Shown here piece after piece: positions 40,127 to 47,931 of a stretch of 64,000 bases of DNA. This stretch comes from AP-15 sp963833745 (GTDB lineage: Bacteria; Pseudomonadota; Alphaproteobacteria; ATCC43930; CGMCC-115725). Position 1 is the first letter of the stretch. The number at the start of each line of letters is the position of its first letter. The notes below the pieces were generated by a model. That model did no database searches. It had not been told where the DNA came from and was given only the letters and a program-made list of their open reading frames with translations. The position numbers were made by a program, and so were the translations under genes. The DNA lies in assembly GCA_963833745.1 (NCBI GenBank), contig CAWHZD010000007.1, forward strand, positions 682,001 to 746,000. Reading direction: 5' to 3'.

Positions 40127-40160
40127 CCCGGAACTCCGTTGGGCCCGGAACTCCGTTGGG
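40127..40160. repeat. 17-bp perfect tandem duplication
   Basis: CCCGGAACTCCGTTGGG occurs twice in direct succession (40127-40143 and 40144-40160). The second copy supplies the left arm of the putative terminator that follows, so the duplication may have altered termination. Confidence 0.85.
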
Positions 40161-40176
40161 TCACCGGGATTTTTTT
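40144..40176 (+). terminator. Putative rho-independent terminator
   Basis: CCCGG (40144-40148) can pair with CCGGG (40164-40168) and is followed by seven Ts (40170-40176). The stem is short and the loop long (15 bases), so strength is uncertain. It is oriented to end transcription from the HTH gene, about 230 bp upstream, before the convergent rpsU gene. Confidence 0.45.
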
Positions 40177-40212
40177 ATTTTCTGTCGTCGGCGTGCTGGT
40201 TTGCGAGCCGGG

Positions 40213-40416
40213 TCAATAGCCCTCCCGCTCGAGGCGCTTGCGCATCGCCTTGCGGTATCGACGAATTGCTTCCGCCTTTTCGCGCACACGTCGCTCGGAC
40301 GGCTTCTCGTAAGCCCGGCGCCGCTTCATTTCGCGGAAGGTGCCTTCGCGCTGCATCTTCTTTTTCAAAACGCGTAACGCGCCATTGACATCGTTGTCGC
40401 GGACGAAAACCTGCAT
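40213..40416 (-). CDS. rpsU: 30S ribosomal protein S21
   Basis: ATG 40416 gives the typical 67-residue S21: MQVFVRDNDVNGALRVLKKK, MQREGTFREMKRRRAYEKPSERRVREKAEAIRRYRKAMRKRLEREGY. S21 binds the small-subunit platform and assists initiation. The frame extends upstream to 40494 but that part is the AT-rich leader. The gene is monocistronic here, with convergent transcription from the left. Its leader contains two perfect inverted repeats. Confidence 0.97.
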   Translation of the reverse strand: MQVFVRDNDVNGALRVLKKKMQREGTFREMKRRRAYEKPSERRVREKAEAIRRYRKAMRKRLEREGY

Positions 40417-40460
40417 CGAAGCTATCCTGTTTGTGACCCCGTCCTGTACGAGTATATCGA

Positions 40461-40480
40461 TGGTAATATTCAAATTACCA
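40461..40480. promoter_or_regulatory. Inverted repeat upstream of rpsU
   Basis: TGGTAAT (40461-40467) and ATTACCA (40474-40480) are perfect 7-bp arms with a 6-base spacer, about 45-65 bp before the rpsU start and overlapping the best promoter position. It could be a repressor or activator site, or an mRNA leader hairpin. Confidence 0.45.
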
Positions 40481-40503
40481 ATGGCAAGGCTCATTTCATA
40501 AAA

Positions 40504-40518
40504 TGTTATGCGATAACA
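40504..40518. promoter_or_regulatory. TGTTAT-GCG-ATAACA palindrome upstream of rpsU
   Basis: A perfect 6-bp inverted repeat with a 3-base centre, 88-102 bp before the rpsU start, in AT-rich DNA. The symmetry and spacing are those of a dimeric regulator operator. No cognate regulator can be named. Confidence 0.45.
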
Positions 40519-40742
40519 GCACCGCCTAGCAGTGCGGCCCCGACGCTTGTGACCTACGGCGTCCGCGGCGCCGGTCGGCAGAAAGTTGTGAATTTAGGGC
40601 GTGCCGACATTGCGCGACGTCACAGCGGGCAGCGCCACGCGCCGGCCGGTCCGAACCGACGTAAATTAGGTGCAGCCGGCTGGCGGTCGAGCTTACGCTG
40701 CGCTATCGTCGCCGCAGGCACCAGCTGGGCGGAAGGGGAGCA

Positions 40743-41573
40743 ATGGACGAAACGCGCACGCTCGCGATCGATATCGGCGGCACCGGGATCAAAGCCGCTT
40801 TGCTCGACGACGCCGGAGATGTCATCAGCGAGCGGGAGCGCGTCGCGACGCCGCCCAAGCCGATTGCGCCGGACGTGTTGATGCATGCGATCGACGAGAT
40901 CGCGGCGCCGCTCGGGGCGTTTGACCGTGTCTCGGTCGGTTTCCCCGGCTATGTGCGCGACGGACGGGTGGTGACCGCCCCCAATCTCGGGACCGAGACT
41001 TTGGGCGGCTTCGACCTGCAACAGGCGCTGAGCGACCATTGGGGCAAGCCGGTACGGGTTCTGAACGACGCTGACGTCCAGGGGTTCGGCGCGATCTCAG
41101 GCGAAGGGATCGAGATGGTCCTGACCTTGGGGACCGGCGCCGGGACGGCAATCTTTCGCGACGGCGAAGTCATGCCGCATCTCGAACTGGCCCACCATCC
41201 GGTAAGCGGCAACAAGACCTATGACGAATATGTCGGCAATGCCGCCCGCAGAAAGAAGGGCAAGAAAGCCTGGAACAAGCGCGTCGCCAAAGTCATCGAC
41301 ATTCTGCGCGAGGTCGTCCGTTTCGACCAACTCTATATCGGCGGCGGCAACGCCAAAGATCTGAGCTTCCCGCTGCCGCATGACGTGTCGGTTGTCCCTA
41401 ACACCGACGGGTTGACCGGCGGGATCAAGCTGTGGCGGGCGATGCCGCCGCGCAGCGCCGCCGGCACGAGCGGAGTGGATACGAGCGGGACGGGTGAACA
41501 TCGAAGCGGGCCGACCGAGCCCGCACCCGAGCCTGCCGGCGACAACGATCGCCCCGGCGACGCACCCGCCTAG
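40743..41573 (+). CDS. ROK-family kinase (polyphosphate-glucokinase-like)
   Basis: A 276-residue protein with ATP motif DIGGTGIKAALLDDAGDV (residues 10 onward), VGFPGYVRDGRVVTAPNLG, LNDADVQGFG (catalytic Asp) and VLTLGTGAGTAIFRDG. The arrangement, LELAHHPVSGNKTYDEYVG and overall length match bacterial PPGK/ATP glucokinases, though the zinc-binding CGxxGC of classic ROK repressors is absent. It should phosphorylate glucose or a related hexose, using ATP or polyphosphate. The C-terminal 40 residues are low-complexity (Gly/Pro/Thr) and variable. GGGGAG precedes the ATG. The DUF2272 gene follows 40 bp on. Confidence 0.88.
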   Translation: MDETRTLAIDIGGTGIKAALLDDAGDVISERERVATPPKPIAPDVLMHAIDEIAAPLGAFDRVSVGFPGYVRDGRVVTAPNLGTETLGGFDLQQALSDHWGKPVRVLNDADVQGFGAISGEGIEMVLTLGTGAGTAIFRDGEVMPHLELAHHPVSGNKTYDEYVGNAARRKKGKKAWNKRVAKVIDILREVVRFDQLYIGGGNAKDLSFPLPHDVSVVPNTDGLTGGIKLWRAMPPRSAAGTSGVDTSGTGEHRSGPTEPAPEPAGDNDRPGDAPA

Positions 41574-41613
41574 CTGTTTTCCGTCCTTCCCAAGCACTTT
41601 AGCGAGGCACCCG

Positions 41614-42612
41614 ATGCGGGAAGCGGCCGCGATCCTGCTGGTCTTGATCCTGGCCGGTTGTGCCGCGGCGACGGCGCCACCGCCGCCGCCGCATGTCACG
41701 CCGTCGGGTGCGACGGCGACGACCGCACATATTCCGCCCTTTGCGCGCTTGCCCTACGTGCCGTTTTCGCGCGAGGCGGCCGTGCAGATAGCCCTCGGCG
41801 AATGGCGCGCCTTTCGTCAGCCGGTCGTCTTCCCGAACATCGAATTACCCGAGGACGAGGAGCGCGAAGAAGGCTTATGGCAGCGGGTCGGCCTGTACTG
41901 GTGGCTCGGTCTTGATCCGAGCTGGTCGCAAAGCGGCTGGACCGGCATTCACGACGAGAATGGGCAGGTGTTTTCGGCGGGCCGCGACGGCTATTACGCC
42001 TGGTCGGCGGCCTTCATCTCCTATGTGATGCGGCTGGCCGGCGCCGGGGTCGGCTTCCCCTATTCGGAGAACCACTCCGACTACATCAATGCCGCGGCCC
42101 AGCATACCCCCGGGGTCCCGCTCGAAGCCGAGCGGGTCGAAGTCTATGCGCCCCAGCGTGGCGATTTGATCTGCCTGTGGCGCGGCCGGCCGGTGACCTT
42201 TGACCAGCTGCCGGCTGGCCGCTACCCGGGTCATTGCGACCTCGTCGTCAATATAAAACCGGGCCAGCTCGACGTGATCGGCGGCAATGTCGACAACGCG
42301 GTGGCGATGAAATACATCCCGGTCACCGCTGACGGCCATCTCGCCGGACCAGACGGGGTCGTGCTCGACCCCGACCACCACTGGTTTGTCGTCCTCAAGG
42401 TCCTCTACCAGCGCGACGGATCGCCACCGCCGAGCACCGCCATTTCGGCACTGCCCCCGGCCAAGAATGGTCTGGCCGAGAATGGTTTGGCCGAGGATGG
42501 TCTGGCCGAGGGCGGTCTTGCTCAGAGCCCCGCCGCGACGACCTCGCGGCCGCGACCGCTGCTGATCATCGCTTCGGCCAACCCGGGCTCACGATCGAGC
42601 GCCAGTCGGTAA
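41614..42612 (+). CDS. DUF2272-domain lipoprotein
   Basis: ATG 41614 (GCGAGGC 7 bp upstream) starts a lipoprotein signal ending LILAGC. The DUF2272 domain (about 60-270) has the WSAAFISYVMRLAGAG block with catalytic-type residues, PYSENHSDYINAAAQ, PQRGDLICLWRG and YPGHCDLVVNI. This resembles the NlpC/P60-like or CHAP amidase arrangement, pointing to a cell-wall hydrolase-like role. The last 60 residues are low-complexity and contain four 5-residue repeats (NGLAE). The end of the gene overlaps the convergent phosphatase by 91 bp. The longer frame from 41494 runs in the kinase gene and is ignored. Confidence 0.87.
   Translation: MREAAAILLVLILAGCAAATAPPPPPHVTPSGATATTAHIPPFARLPYVPFSREAAVQIALGEWRAFRQPVVFPNIELPEDEEREEGLWQRVGLYWWLGLDPSWSQSGWTGIHDENGQVFSAGRDGYYAWSAAFISYVMRLAGAGVGFPYSENHSDYINAAAQHTPGVPLEAERVEVYAPQRGDLICLWRGRPVTFDQLPAGRYPGHCDLVVNIKPGQLDVIGGNVDNAVAMKYIPVTADGHLAGPDGVVLDPDHHWFVVLKVLYQRDGSPPPSTAISALPPAKNGLAENGLAEDGLAEGGLAQSPAATTSRPRPLLIIASANPGSRSSASR
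42466..42525. repeat. 15-bp tandem repeat, four units
   Basis: Units AATGGTCTGGCCGAG, AATGGTTTGGCCGAG, GATGGTCTGGCCGAG and GGCGGTCTTGCTCAG encode (N/D/G)GLA(E/Q) in the DUF2272 lipoprotein tail. The fourth unit is diverged. A multiple of three keeps the frame, so copy number could vary without breaking the gene. Confidence 0.9.
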
Positions 42613-43157
42613 AGCGCCTGCACAGAGGCGATGATCTCGCCGCCTCGACCGAGGAGCGCGTCGCCCATTTCGATGATGCGAAGATTGGGCCACGCCCGCG
42701 GACGCAGCCTAATGACCTGACCCACGACGTCGTGCGCCGAGCGGAGGGGTTCGTGCTGGGCCAACACCAGGATGGCCGCCGCGGTCGAGCGCGACAGCCC
42801 GGCATGACAATGCACGAGCAGATGGGTCTCGCCCGGCTTGGCGCCGGTGCGCTGCGGCATTTCGTCCAGATTGCGGCCAAAGGCGAGGAGCAGTTCGACA
42901 TCCCAGCGATCGGGGGCGATCCATCCCGGCTCCGGCTCGATCACGTCGTGGAAATTCAGTTTGAGCCGCCGATTGAGGTCGAAATTTCGGAGCGGCTCCG
43001 GTTCGCGCGAGCCGGGATCGAGGATCGACAGCACGTGCGTGACCCCAGGCACGCAGCGGCTGGCAAGCTCGTCGAGCCCACAGATCGTCAGCCTCAACGG
43101 CGTCGATGCAGCGCTTATCACACCCTCCTCGGCCGGCTTCAGTAGAAAAGCTGTCAC
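42522..43157 (-). CDS. Protein tyrosine/dual-specificity phosphatase
   Basis: A protein of up to 211 residues carrying the PTP P-loop HCHAGLSRS with nucleophile Cys117 and Arg123, preceded by DRWDVELLLAFGRNLDEM and followed by AAAILVLAQHEPLRSAHDVV. The N-terminal LRLTICGLDELASRCVPGVTHVLSILDPG is typical of alphaproteobacterial 'tyrosine phosphatase' proteins. The start is uncertain: GTG 43157 lies far from GAGGAGG, and a later codon around 43121 or beyond may be used. Its 3' end overlaps the convergent DUF2272 gene. Substrate unknown. Confidence 0.85.
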   Translation of the reverse strand: MTAFLLKPAEEGVISAASTPLRLTICGLDELASRCVPGVTHVLSILDPGSREPEPLRNFDLNRRLKLNFHDVIEPEPGWIAPDRWDVELLLAFGRNLDEMPQRTGAKPGETHLLVHCHAGLSRSTAAAILVLAQHEPLRSAHDVVGQVIRLRPRAWPNLRIIEMGDALLGRGGEIIASVQALYRLALDREPGLAEAMISSGRGREVVAAGL

Positions 43158-43186
43158 ACGCTTGTGGCAAATTTATGCTCGAAAGG

Positions 43187-43244
43187 CCAGCGGGACGCCA
43201 CGGCCAGCGGGACGCCACGGCCAGCGGGACGCCACGGCCAGCGG
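43187..43244. repeat. 17-bp tandem repeat, about 3.4 units
   Basis: CCAGCGGGACGCCACGG repeated perfectly at 43187-43203, 43204-43220 and 43221-43237, then a partial unit CCAGCGG. It lies between the MFS gene's stop (43287) and the phosphatase start (43157), both on the minus strand, so it is inside the phosphatase leader. Confidence 0.92.
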
Positions 43245-43286
43245 CGGCGGGCGCACTGCGCCACCCAATCCGGGAGTGCCGCAGGA

Positions 43287-44600
43287 TCAGGCGGTCCCTC
43301 CCGCGGCAGCGGCGAGCGCCGGGACCGGGCGCGTGACCCGCAGCACCAAAAGCGCAGCGAGCAGGCAGGCGAGACCGCTCGTCAGGAAGGCGAGCAGGTA
43401 GTCACCGGTAAAAGTGCGGACGGTCCCGGCGCCGAACGCGGCGACGGCGCCGCCGATCTGGTGGCCGGCAAAAATCCACGACACGATCACCGGCGTGTCG
43501 CGGCGGCCGAACACTTCGTTGACGAGCGCAAAGGTGGCGGGGCCGGTGGCGACCCAGTCGAGCCCGTAAAACACCGCGAAAACCGACAGGCTGACAACGT
43601 CGAACGGGGTGAACGGAACCACGATCAGCGACAGGCCGCGCAGTCCGTAATACCAGAACAACAGCAGCCGCGGGTTGAAGCGGTCGCACAACCAGCCCGA
43701 CAACGCCGCCCCGATCAGGCTGAACACGCCGAGTGCCGCCAGCACGTCGGCACCGCCGACTTCGGAGATGCCGTGGTCGGCGCAATAGGCGATCAAATGC
43801 GTGTTGATCAGCCCGTTGGTCGACAGGCCGCAGACCGCAAAGCTGGCGGTCAACAGCCAAAAATCCGTCGAATGCGAGGCGCGGGACAAGGCTGCGAGCG
43901 CCACGGCAAACGGGTTGCCGCCCGGCCGCGGCGGCGGCGCCGCCCCGGGCTCGGCGCCATAGGGCTCGGCGCCATAGGGACCGACGCCCACGTCAGCCGG
44001 CCATTCCGGCATCAGCAATGCCACCACCGGCACCATCGCCGCGATCGCCAAGGTCACGGTGACCGCCACCCCACGCCAGCCGTAACGTTGGGCCAGCATC
44101 GCCAGGACAGGCAAAAAGATCAGCTGCCCGGCGGCGTTGGCCGCGGTCAGCAAACCCATCGCCAGCCCGTTGCGCTTGTGAAACCAGCGGTTGGCGATCG
44201 CCGCCGCCATGCCGACCGCACCCGCGCCGGAACCGACCCCGACCATCAGCCCCCAGGTCAGGAACAGCTGCCACGGGCTTGTCATAAAATTCGACAGGCC
44301 GGTGCCGGCGATCATGACCAGCATGCAGCCGATGATCGTGCGTTTCAGGCCGGCAAATTCGATCAGCCCGGTCAGAAACGGCCCGGTCACGCCAAGCAGG
44401 ATGATGTTAAGCGAAACCGCGCCCGATATCGTCGCGACATTCCAGCCAAAGGCATGCTCCAGCGGAACGATCATGACGCCCGGAGCGGCGCGCACCCCGA
44501 CACCGGCGAGCGTCGCCGAGAACATCACCGCGAGCACGATCCACCCGTAATGCAACCGCTTGCGGCAAAGTCCCGCCAGTCCTCTCGCCGTCATCGGCAT
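43287..44600 (-). CDS. MFS transporter (OxlT/monocarboxylate-type)
   Basis: A 437-residue, 12-helix transporter. The first half has YGWIVLAVMFSATLAGVGVRAAPGVMIVPLEHAFGW, the OxlT/NarK-like signature, and ANRWFHKRNGLAMGLLTAANAAGQ, the characteristic 'RxxGxAxG' loop. The central loop contains a short repeat (PYGAEPYGAEP) and is proline-rich. Family members move organic anions such as oxalate/formate or monocarboxylates; the substrate here is unknown. The gene stands upstream of the phosphatase on the same strand, separated by the 17-bp repeats. Confidence 0.9.
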   Translation of the reverse strand: MPMTARGLAGLCRKRLHYGWIVLAVMFSATLAGVGVRAAPGVMIVPLEHAFGWNVATISGAVSLNIILLGVTGPFLTGLIEFAGLKRTIIGCMLVMIAGTGLSNFMTSPWQLFLTWGLMVGVGSGAGAVGMAAAIANRWFHKRNGLAMGLLTAANAAGQLIFLPVLAMLAQRYGWRGVAVTVTLAIAAMVPVVALLMPEWPADVGVGPYGAEPYGAEPGAAPPPRPGGNPFAVALAALSRASHSTDFWLLTASFAVCGLSTNGLINTHLIAYCADHGISEVGGADVLAALGVFSLIGAALSGWLCDRFNPRLLLFWYYGLRGLSLIVVPFTPFDVVSLSVFAVFYGLDWVATGPATFALVNEVFGRRDTPVIVSWIFAGHQIGGAVAAFGAGTVRTFTGDYLLAFLTSGLACLLAALLVLRVTRPVPALAAAAGGTA

Positions 44601-44714
44601 TCACTCAACAGCATTTCACGGTAGAATTTAGGACAACGAACGCTCGGATCGCGACGAACTGCCGGCACCGCGGCCTCCCACAAGTGGCGCCGCAGACGCG
44701 ATGGTCAACCCAGG

Positions 44715-45683
44715 TCACGACGGGCGGCGGGCGGCGCGCTCTGAGAGCCGTGCTTCGATTGCGTCCCAGATCTTGGGCGCGATTTCGACCCCGTCGAGCC
44801 GCGCAATTTCCTGAATCCCGGTCGGGGAGGTGACGTTGATCTCGGTCATAAAATCGCCGATCACGTCGATGCCGACAAAGACCAGCCCTTGCTCTCGCAA
44901 GGTCGGGCCGATTGCGGCGCAGATCTCGCGCTCGCGCCGGGTCAGCTCGGTCTTGACCGCCCGCCCGCCGACATGGAGGTTGGCGCGCGCCTCGCCCTCG
45001 GGCGGCACCCGCAACACGCCCCCCACTGGCTCACCGTCGACCAGGATGATGCGCTTGTCGCCGTGCCTGATCTCCGGCACGTAGCGTTGCACCATGACCG
45101 GCTCGCGCTGGATCAATTCGTACATTTCGAGCAGTGCCGTCAGGTTCTCGTCGCCCGCCCGCAGCCGGAACACCCCAGCCCCGCCATTGCCGAACAGCGG
45201 CTTCAGGATGATGTCGCCGTGCTCCTTCCAAAAGGCGCGGATCTCGTCGCGGTCGCGGGTCAGCAGGGTCGGCGGCATCAGCTCCTTGAAGCGCAGTACA
45301 AACAGTTTTTCGGGCGCATTGCGCACTGCGGCCGGGTCGTTGACGACGAGCGGTCCGTCTTCCGGCAGCAATTCGAGCAGGTGCGTCGCGGTGATGTAGG
45401 CCATGTCGAAAGGTGGGTCCTGGCGCATCAGCACGACATCGACGCCGGCGAGATCGAGCTCCGCCAAAGTACCGAAGCGATGATGGCCGCCGCTGCGGCG
45501 GAAGACTTCGAGCGGCCGGCCGCGGGCGTAAAGCCGCCCGTGGCGCAAGGTCAGCGCGTCCGGCAGGTAATGGAACAGCGCGTGGCCGCGCGCTTGCGCT
45601 TCGAGGGCGAGGGCAAAGGTCGAATCCGCGTCGATGTTGATCGTGTCGATCGGATCCATCTGGATCGCAACCGCGAGACCCAT
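44715..45683 (-). CDS. gshB: Glutathione synthetase
   Basis: A 322-residue ATP-grasp ligase joining gamma-glutamylcysteine and glycine. Family blocks are present: VAIQMDPIDTINIDADSTFALALEAQARGH, VLMRQDPPFDMAYITATHLLE, VVNDPAAVRNAPEKLFVLRF, ILKPLFGNGGAGVFRL (phosphate loop), VQRYVPEIRHGDKRIILVDGEPVGGVLR and FVGIDVIGDFMTEINVTSPTGIQE. GGGAGGGGAG is just upstream of ATG 45683. It stands 62 bp upstream-facing from the SirB1-type gene on the same strand, without gshA. Length and residues are typical; an active enzyme is expected. Confidence 0.97.
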   Translation of the reverse strand: MGLAVAIQMDPIDTINIDADSTFALALEAQARGHALFHYLPDALTLRHGRLYARGRPLEVFRRSGGHHRFGTLAELDLAGVDVVLMRQDPPFDMAYITATHLLELLPEDGPLVVNDPAAVRNAPEKLFVLRFKELMPPTLLTRDRDEIRAFWKEHGDIILKPLFGNGGAGVFRLRAGDENLTALLEMYELIQREPVMVQRYVPEIRHGDKRIILVDGEPVGGVLRVPPEGEARANLHVGGRAVKTELTRREREICAAIGPTLREQGLVFVGIDVIGDFMTEINVTSPTGIQEIARLDGVEIAPKIWDAIEARLSERAARRPS

Positions 45684-45745
45684 GGCTCCCCTCCCTGCAT
45701 ACCGCGTCAGCCGTTATAGCCGGCTTCTCACCGCGGCGCTCCGGC

Positions 45746-46594
45746 TCAGTTCAATTGCCCGCGCAGCTGTTGCAGGATCGCGGCGGCCTGGTGGCGCGCC
45801 ATGCCGTCGGGAGCGCGCACGACATAGTGCTCCAGAGCCGAGGCGGCGGCGCGGATGTTGCCGAGCTGACGATGCAGCATGCCCGCCTCGCGCCATAGAT
45901 CGGCGAGATCGGGGGCGAGCATCAGCATCGTCTCGACAACCTTGACCGCCCGCTCGTGACGCTGCTGCTGCAGCAGCCGCGATTTGAGGTTGTTCTGCAG
46001 GCGCAACAGCACGTCGCGGTCCGAAACCGGCGCGTAATATTCGGGCGACAACTCGCTGTCGGCGCCGACCACCGCCTTTAGCAGCTCGCGCAATTCGGCC
46101 GCACCGCAGATCTGGCCGTTGTGGAACGGGTCGAGGATCAGCCGCTCCGCCCGCTGCGACAGCCGGACCAGGAAATGACCGGGAAAGGCGAGCCCCGCCG
46201 CTTCCCAGCCCTGAGTGCGGGCGGCGTCGATAAACAGGATTCCGAGGACTACCGGCAGGCCCTTGCGGCGGTCGACGACTCGCATCAGATTGGCGTTTTG
46301 CAAATCATCGTAGGTCAGCTCGTCGCCCGTATAGCCGTATTTCAGCAGGATGATCTCGCTCAGCGCGCGAGCGCGCTCGGCAAGATCCCCGGCGGCGCCG
46401 GGATGGTTGGCGACATCGCGGGCGATCAGCTGTAGATGATCGCGATAGCGGGCGAAATCGACACGCCGGCGCTCGAACGACGCCAGGACCAGCGCCGCCT
46501 CGGCAATCGGCAAAACGCGTCCGTCCGAGGCGCCGAGCTCGCGTAGAAAGCGCGCGCAACTCTCGGGGTCGGGGCTGTCGGGCGGCTCAATCAT
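45746..46594 (-). CDS. SirB1-family transglutaminase-like/TPR protein
   Basis: A 282-residue soluble protein. The middle part has LSEIILLKYGYTGDELTYDDLQNANLMRVVDRRKGLPVVLGILFIDAARTQGW and GLAFPGHFLVRLSQ, the SirB1 transglutaminase-like fold, where the usual Cys/His/Asp triad is largely replaced, followed by TPR-like helices (LLQQQRHERAVKVVETMLMLAPDLADLWREAGMLHRQLGN). It is often found near gshB in this group; the function is unknown, possibly a peptidase-like or scaffold role. The upstream gap of 167 bp faces the divergent opine-dehydrogenase-like gene. Confidence 0.85.
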   Translation of the reverse strand: MIEPPDSPDPESCARFLRELGASDGRVLPIAEAALVLASFERRRVDFARYRDHLQLIARDVANHPGAAGDLAERARALSEIILLKYGYTGDELTYDDLQNANLMRVVDRRKGLPVVLGILFIDAARTQGWEAAGLAFPGHFLVRLSQRAERLILDPFHNGQICGAAELRELLKAVVGADSELSPEYYAPVSDRDVLLRLQNNLKSRLLQQQRHERAVKVVETMLMLAPDLADLWREAGMLHRQLGNIRAAASALEHYVVRAPDGMARHQAAAILQQLRGQLN

Positions 46595-46761
46595 GTTTCC
46601 CGTCGCTGCTTGCGGGCCGAAGTTGACAATATTTTTTCGCCGCGCCGGCTGTCCACCCTCATGACCTGTCGGGCGCGCCCGGAAGGATGTTCGACCATGC
46701 CCGTCTCGGGTTCAAATAACCCCTGACTTCGACTGCCGTTCCTGCGAACCTTGCGCCGGGA

Positions 46762-47904
46762 ATGGGAGGATGGAGAGGAACTTTGGCGGACGCCAAGAAC
46801 GCGACCACGATTGCGATCATCGGCGCCGGGATCGGCGGGATCTATCTCGTCGCCCATCTCGGGCTGGCCGGGTTCAGGTTGCGGCTGCACGACATCGATG
46901 AGTCCAGGCTCACCGACATCCGTGCGATGGGCGGGCTTACGGTCGAAGGTGAGCGCGGCGGCTTTGCCGCGGTCGAGCGCGCCACGAGCGATCCCGCCAC
47001 CGCGATCGACAGCGCCGACATCATCATGATCGTGACCGGCGGCAATGCGCAGGAGGCGGTGGCGCGTCGCCTCGCCCGATTGCTGCGCGACGGTCAGCTG
47101 ATCCTGCTGATCCAGGGCAATACCGGCGGTTCGCTGGTCGTGCGCCGCGCGCTCGATGCCGCCGGTTGTCGCGCGCAGGTCGATGTCGCCGAGATGGACA
47201 ACTACCCCTACTCGCTGCGGCGTTTGGCGCCGACGCGGGTTCGTCCGATCGTCGCCAAGCGCTGGGTGCAGATCGCGACTTTTCCGGGCAACCGCATCAA
47301 AGCCGTATTCCCGCGCCTCGCCCCGCTGTTTCCGTATGCGGTCGCCGCCCCCGACGTCGTCTCGACCGGCTTCACCAACGCCAACGCGATGCTGCACGTC
47401 GCCAACTGCGTCGCCAATGCCGCGCGGATCGAGAGCGGCGGCGGGTACAAATTCTACGCCGAGGGCGTCACCCCGGCGGTGGCGCGGCTCTACACGGCGA
47501 TCAATGCCGAGCGCGTCGCCGTCGCCGTCGCCGCGGCGCTGGGTGCTGCCGTGCCTGACCTGGCGGAGTGGTTCGAGCGCGCCTACGGGGTGCGCACGGC
47601 GAGCCTCGACGAGACTTGCCGCCGGCTCACCTACGACGAAAACGGCCCGTACCAGGCGACCGGCACGCCGACATCGTTTGACCACAAATACATCACCGAG
47701 GACGTGCCGGTCGGGCTGATGCCGATGAGCGCGCTCGGGCGGGCCGCGGGCGTGCCGACCGCGGCGATCGACGCGCTGATCGAAACCGTGCGCCACTTGA
47801 CCGGCCGGGATTTTGCCGCCGAGGGACGCACCATCGCGCGTCTCGGTCTCACCGGCATGGACGCCTCGCAGATCCGGCGCATAATGGCCGAAGGGTTCGG
47901 CTGA
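46762..47904 (+). CDS. NAD(P)-dependent octopine/opine dehydrogenase-like protein
   Basis: A 380-residue protein. The N-terminal Rossmann domain has the glycine motif AIIGAGIGGIYLVAHLGLAGF followed by HDIDESRLTDIRAMGG. The C-terminal all-helical domain (about 190-360) contains FTNANAMLHVANCVANAARIE, matching the NAD/NADP octopine/nopaline dehydrogenase domain (pfam02317), including the catalytic-type His in LHV. Such enzymes reduce an imine formed from an amino acid and a keto acid. The start could be ATG 46762 or the TTG at 46783 which follows GGAGAGGA. The substrate is unknown. The gene is followed 27 bp later by a reductase gene. Confidence 0.85.
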   Translation: MGGWRGTLADAKNATTIAIIGAGIGGIYLVAHLGLAGFRLRLHDIDESRLTDIRAMGGLTVEGERGGFAAVERATSDPATAIDSADIIMIVTGGNAQEAVARRLARLLRDGQLILLIQGNTGGSLVVRRALDAAGCRAQVDVAEMDNYPYSLRRLAPTRVRPIVAKRWVQIATFPGNRIKAVFPRLAPLFPYAVAAPDVVSTGFTNANAMLHVANCVANAARIESGGGYKFYAEGVTPAVARLYTAINAERVAVAVAAALGAAVPDLAEWFERAYGVRTASLDETCRRLTYDENGPYQATGTPTSFDHKYITEDVPVGLMPMSALGRAAGVPTAAIDALIETVRHLTGRDFAAEGRTIARLGLTGMDASQIRRIMAEGFG

Positions 47905-47931
47905 TCCAGCAGCCCTGGCGGGGAGGAGCAA

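Larger units (their letters stand above)
40417..40742. other. rpsU leader and divergent promoter region
   Basis: 326 bp between rpsU (minus) and the ROK kinase (plus). The half next to rpsU is markedly AT-rich and carries a -10-like TATACT on the minus strand (near 40452-40457) and two inverted repeats. The half next to the kinase is GC-rich without recognisable features apart from GGGGAG before its ATG. No gene is seen. Confidence 0.55.

Noticed and set aside
43187..43244. Regular repeats considered as a CRISPR array
   Set aside because: Units are directly adjacent with no spacers and no cas genes are near; it is a simple tandem repeat.
46708..46722. GGGTTCAAATAACCC, resembling a tRNA T-arm
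   Set aside because: The stem is only 3 bp with two extra loop bases, and no acceptor, D or anticodon arm can be found around it.
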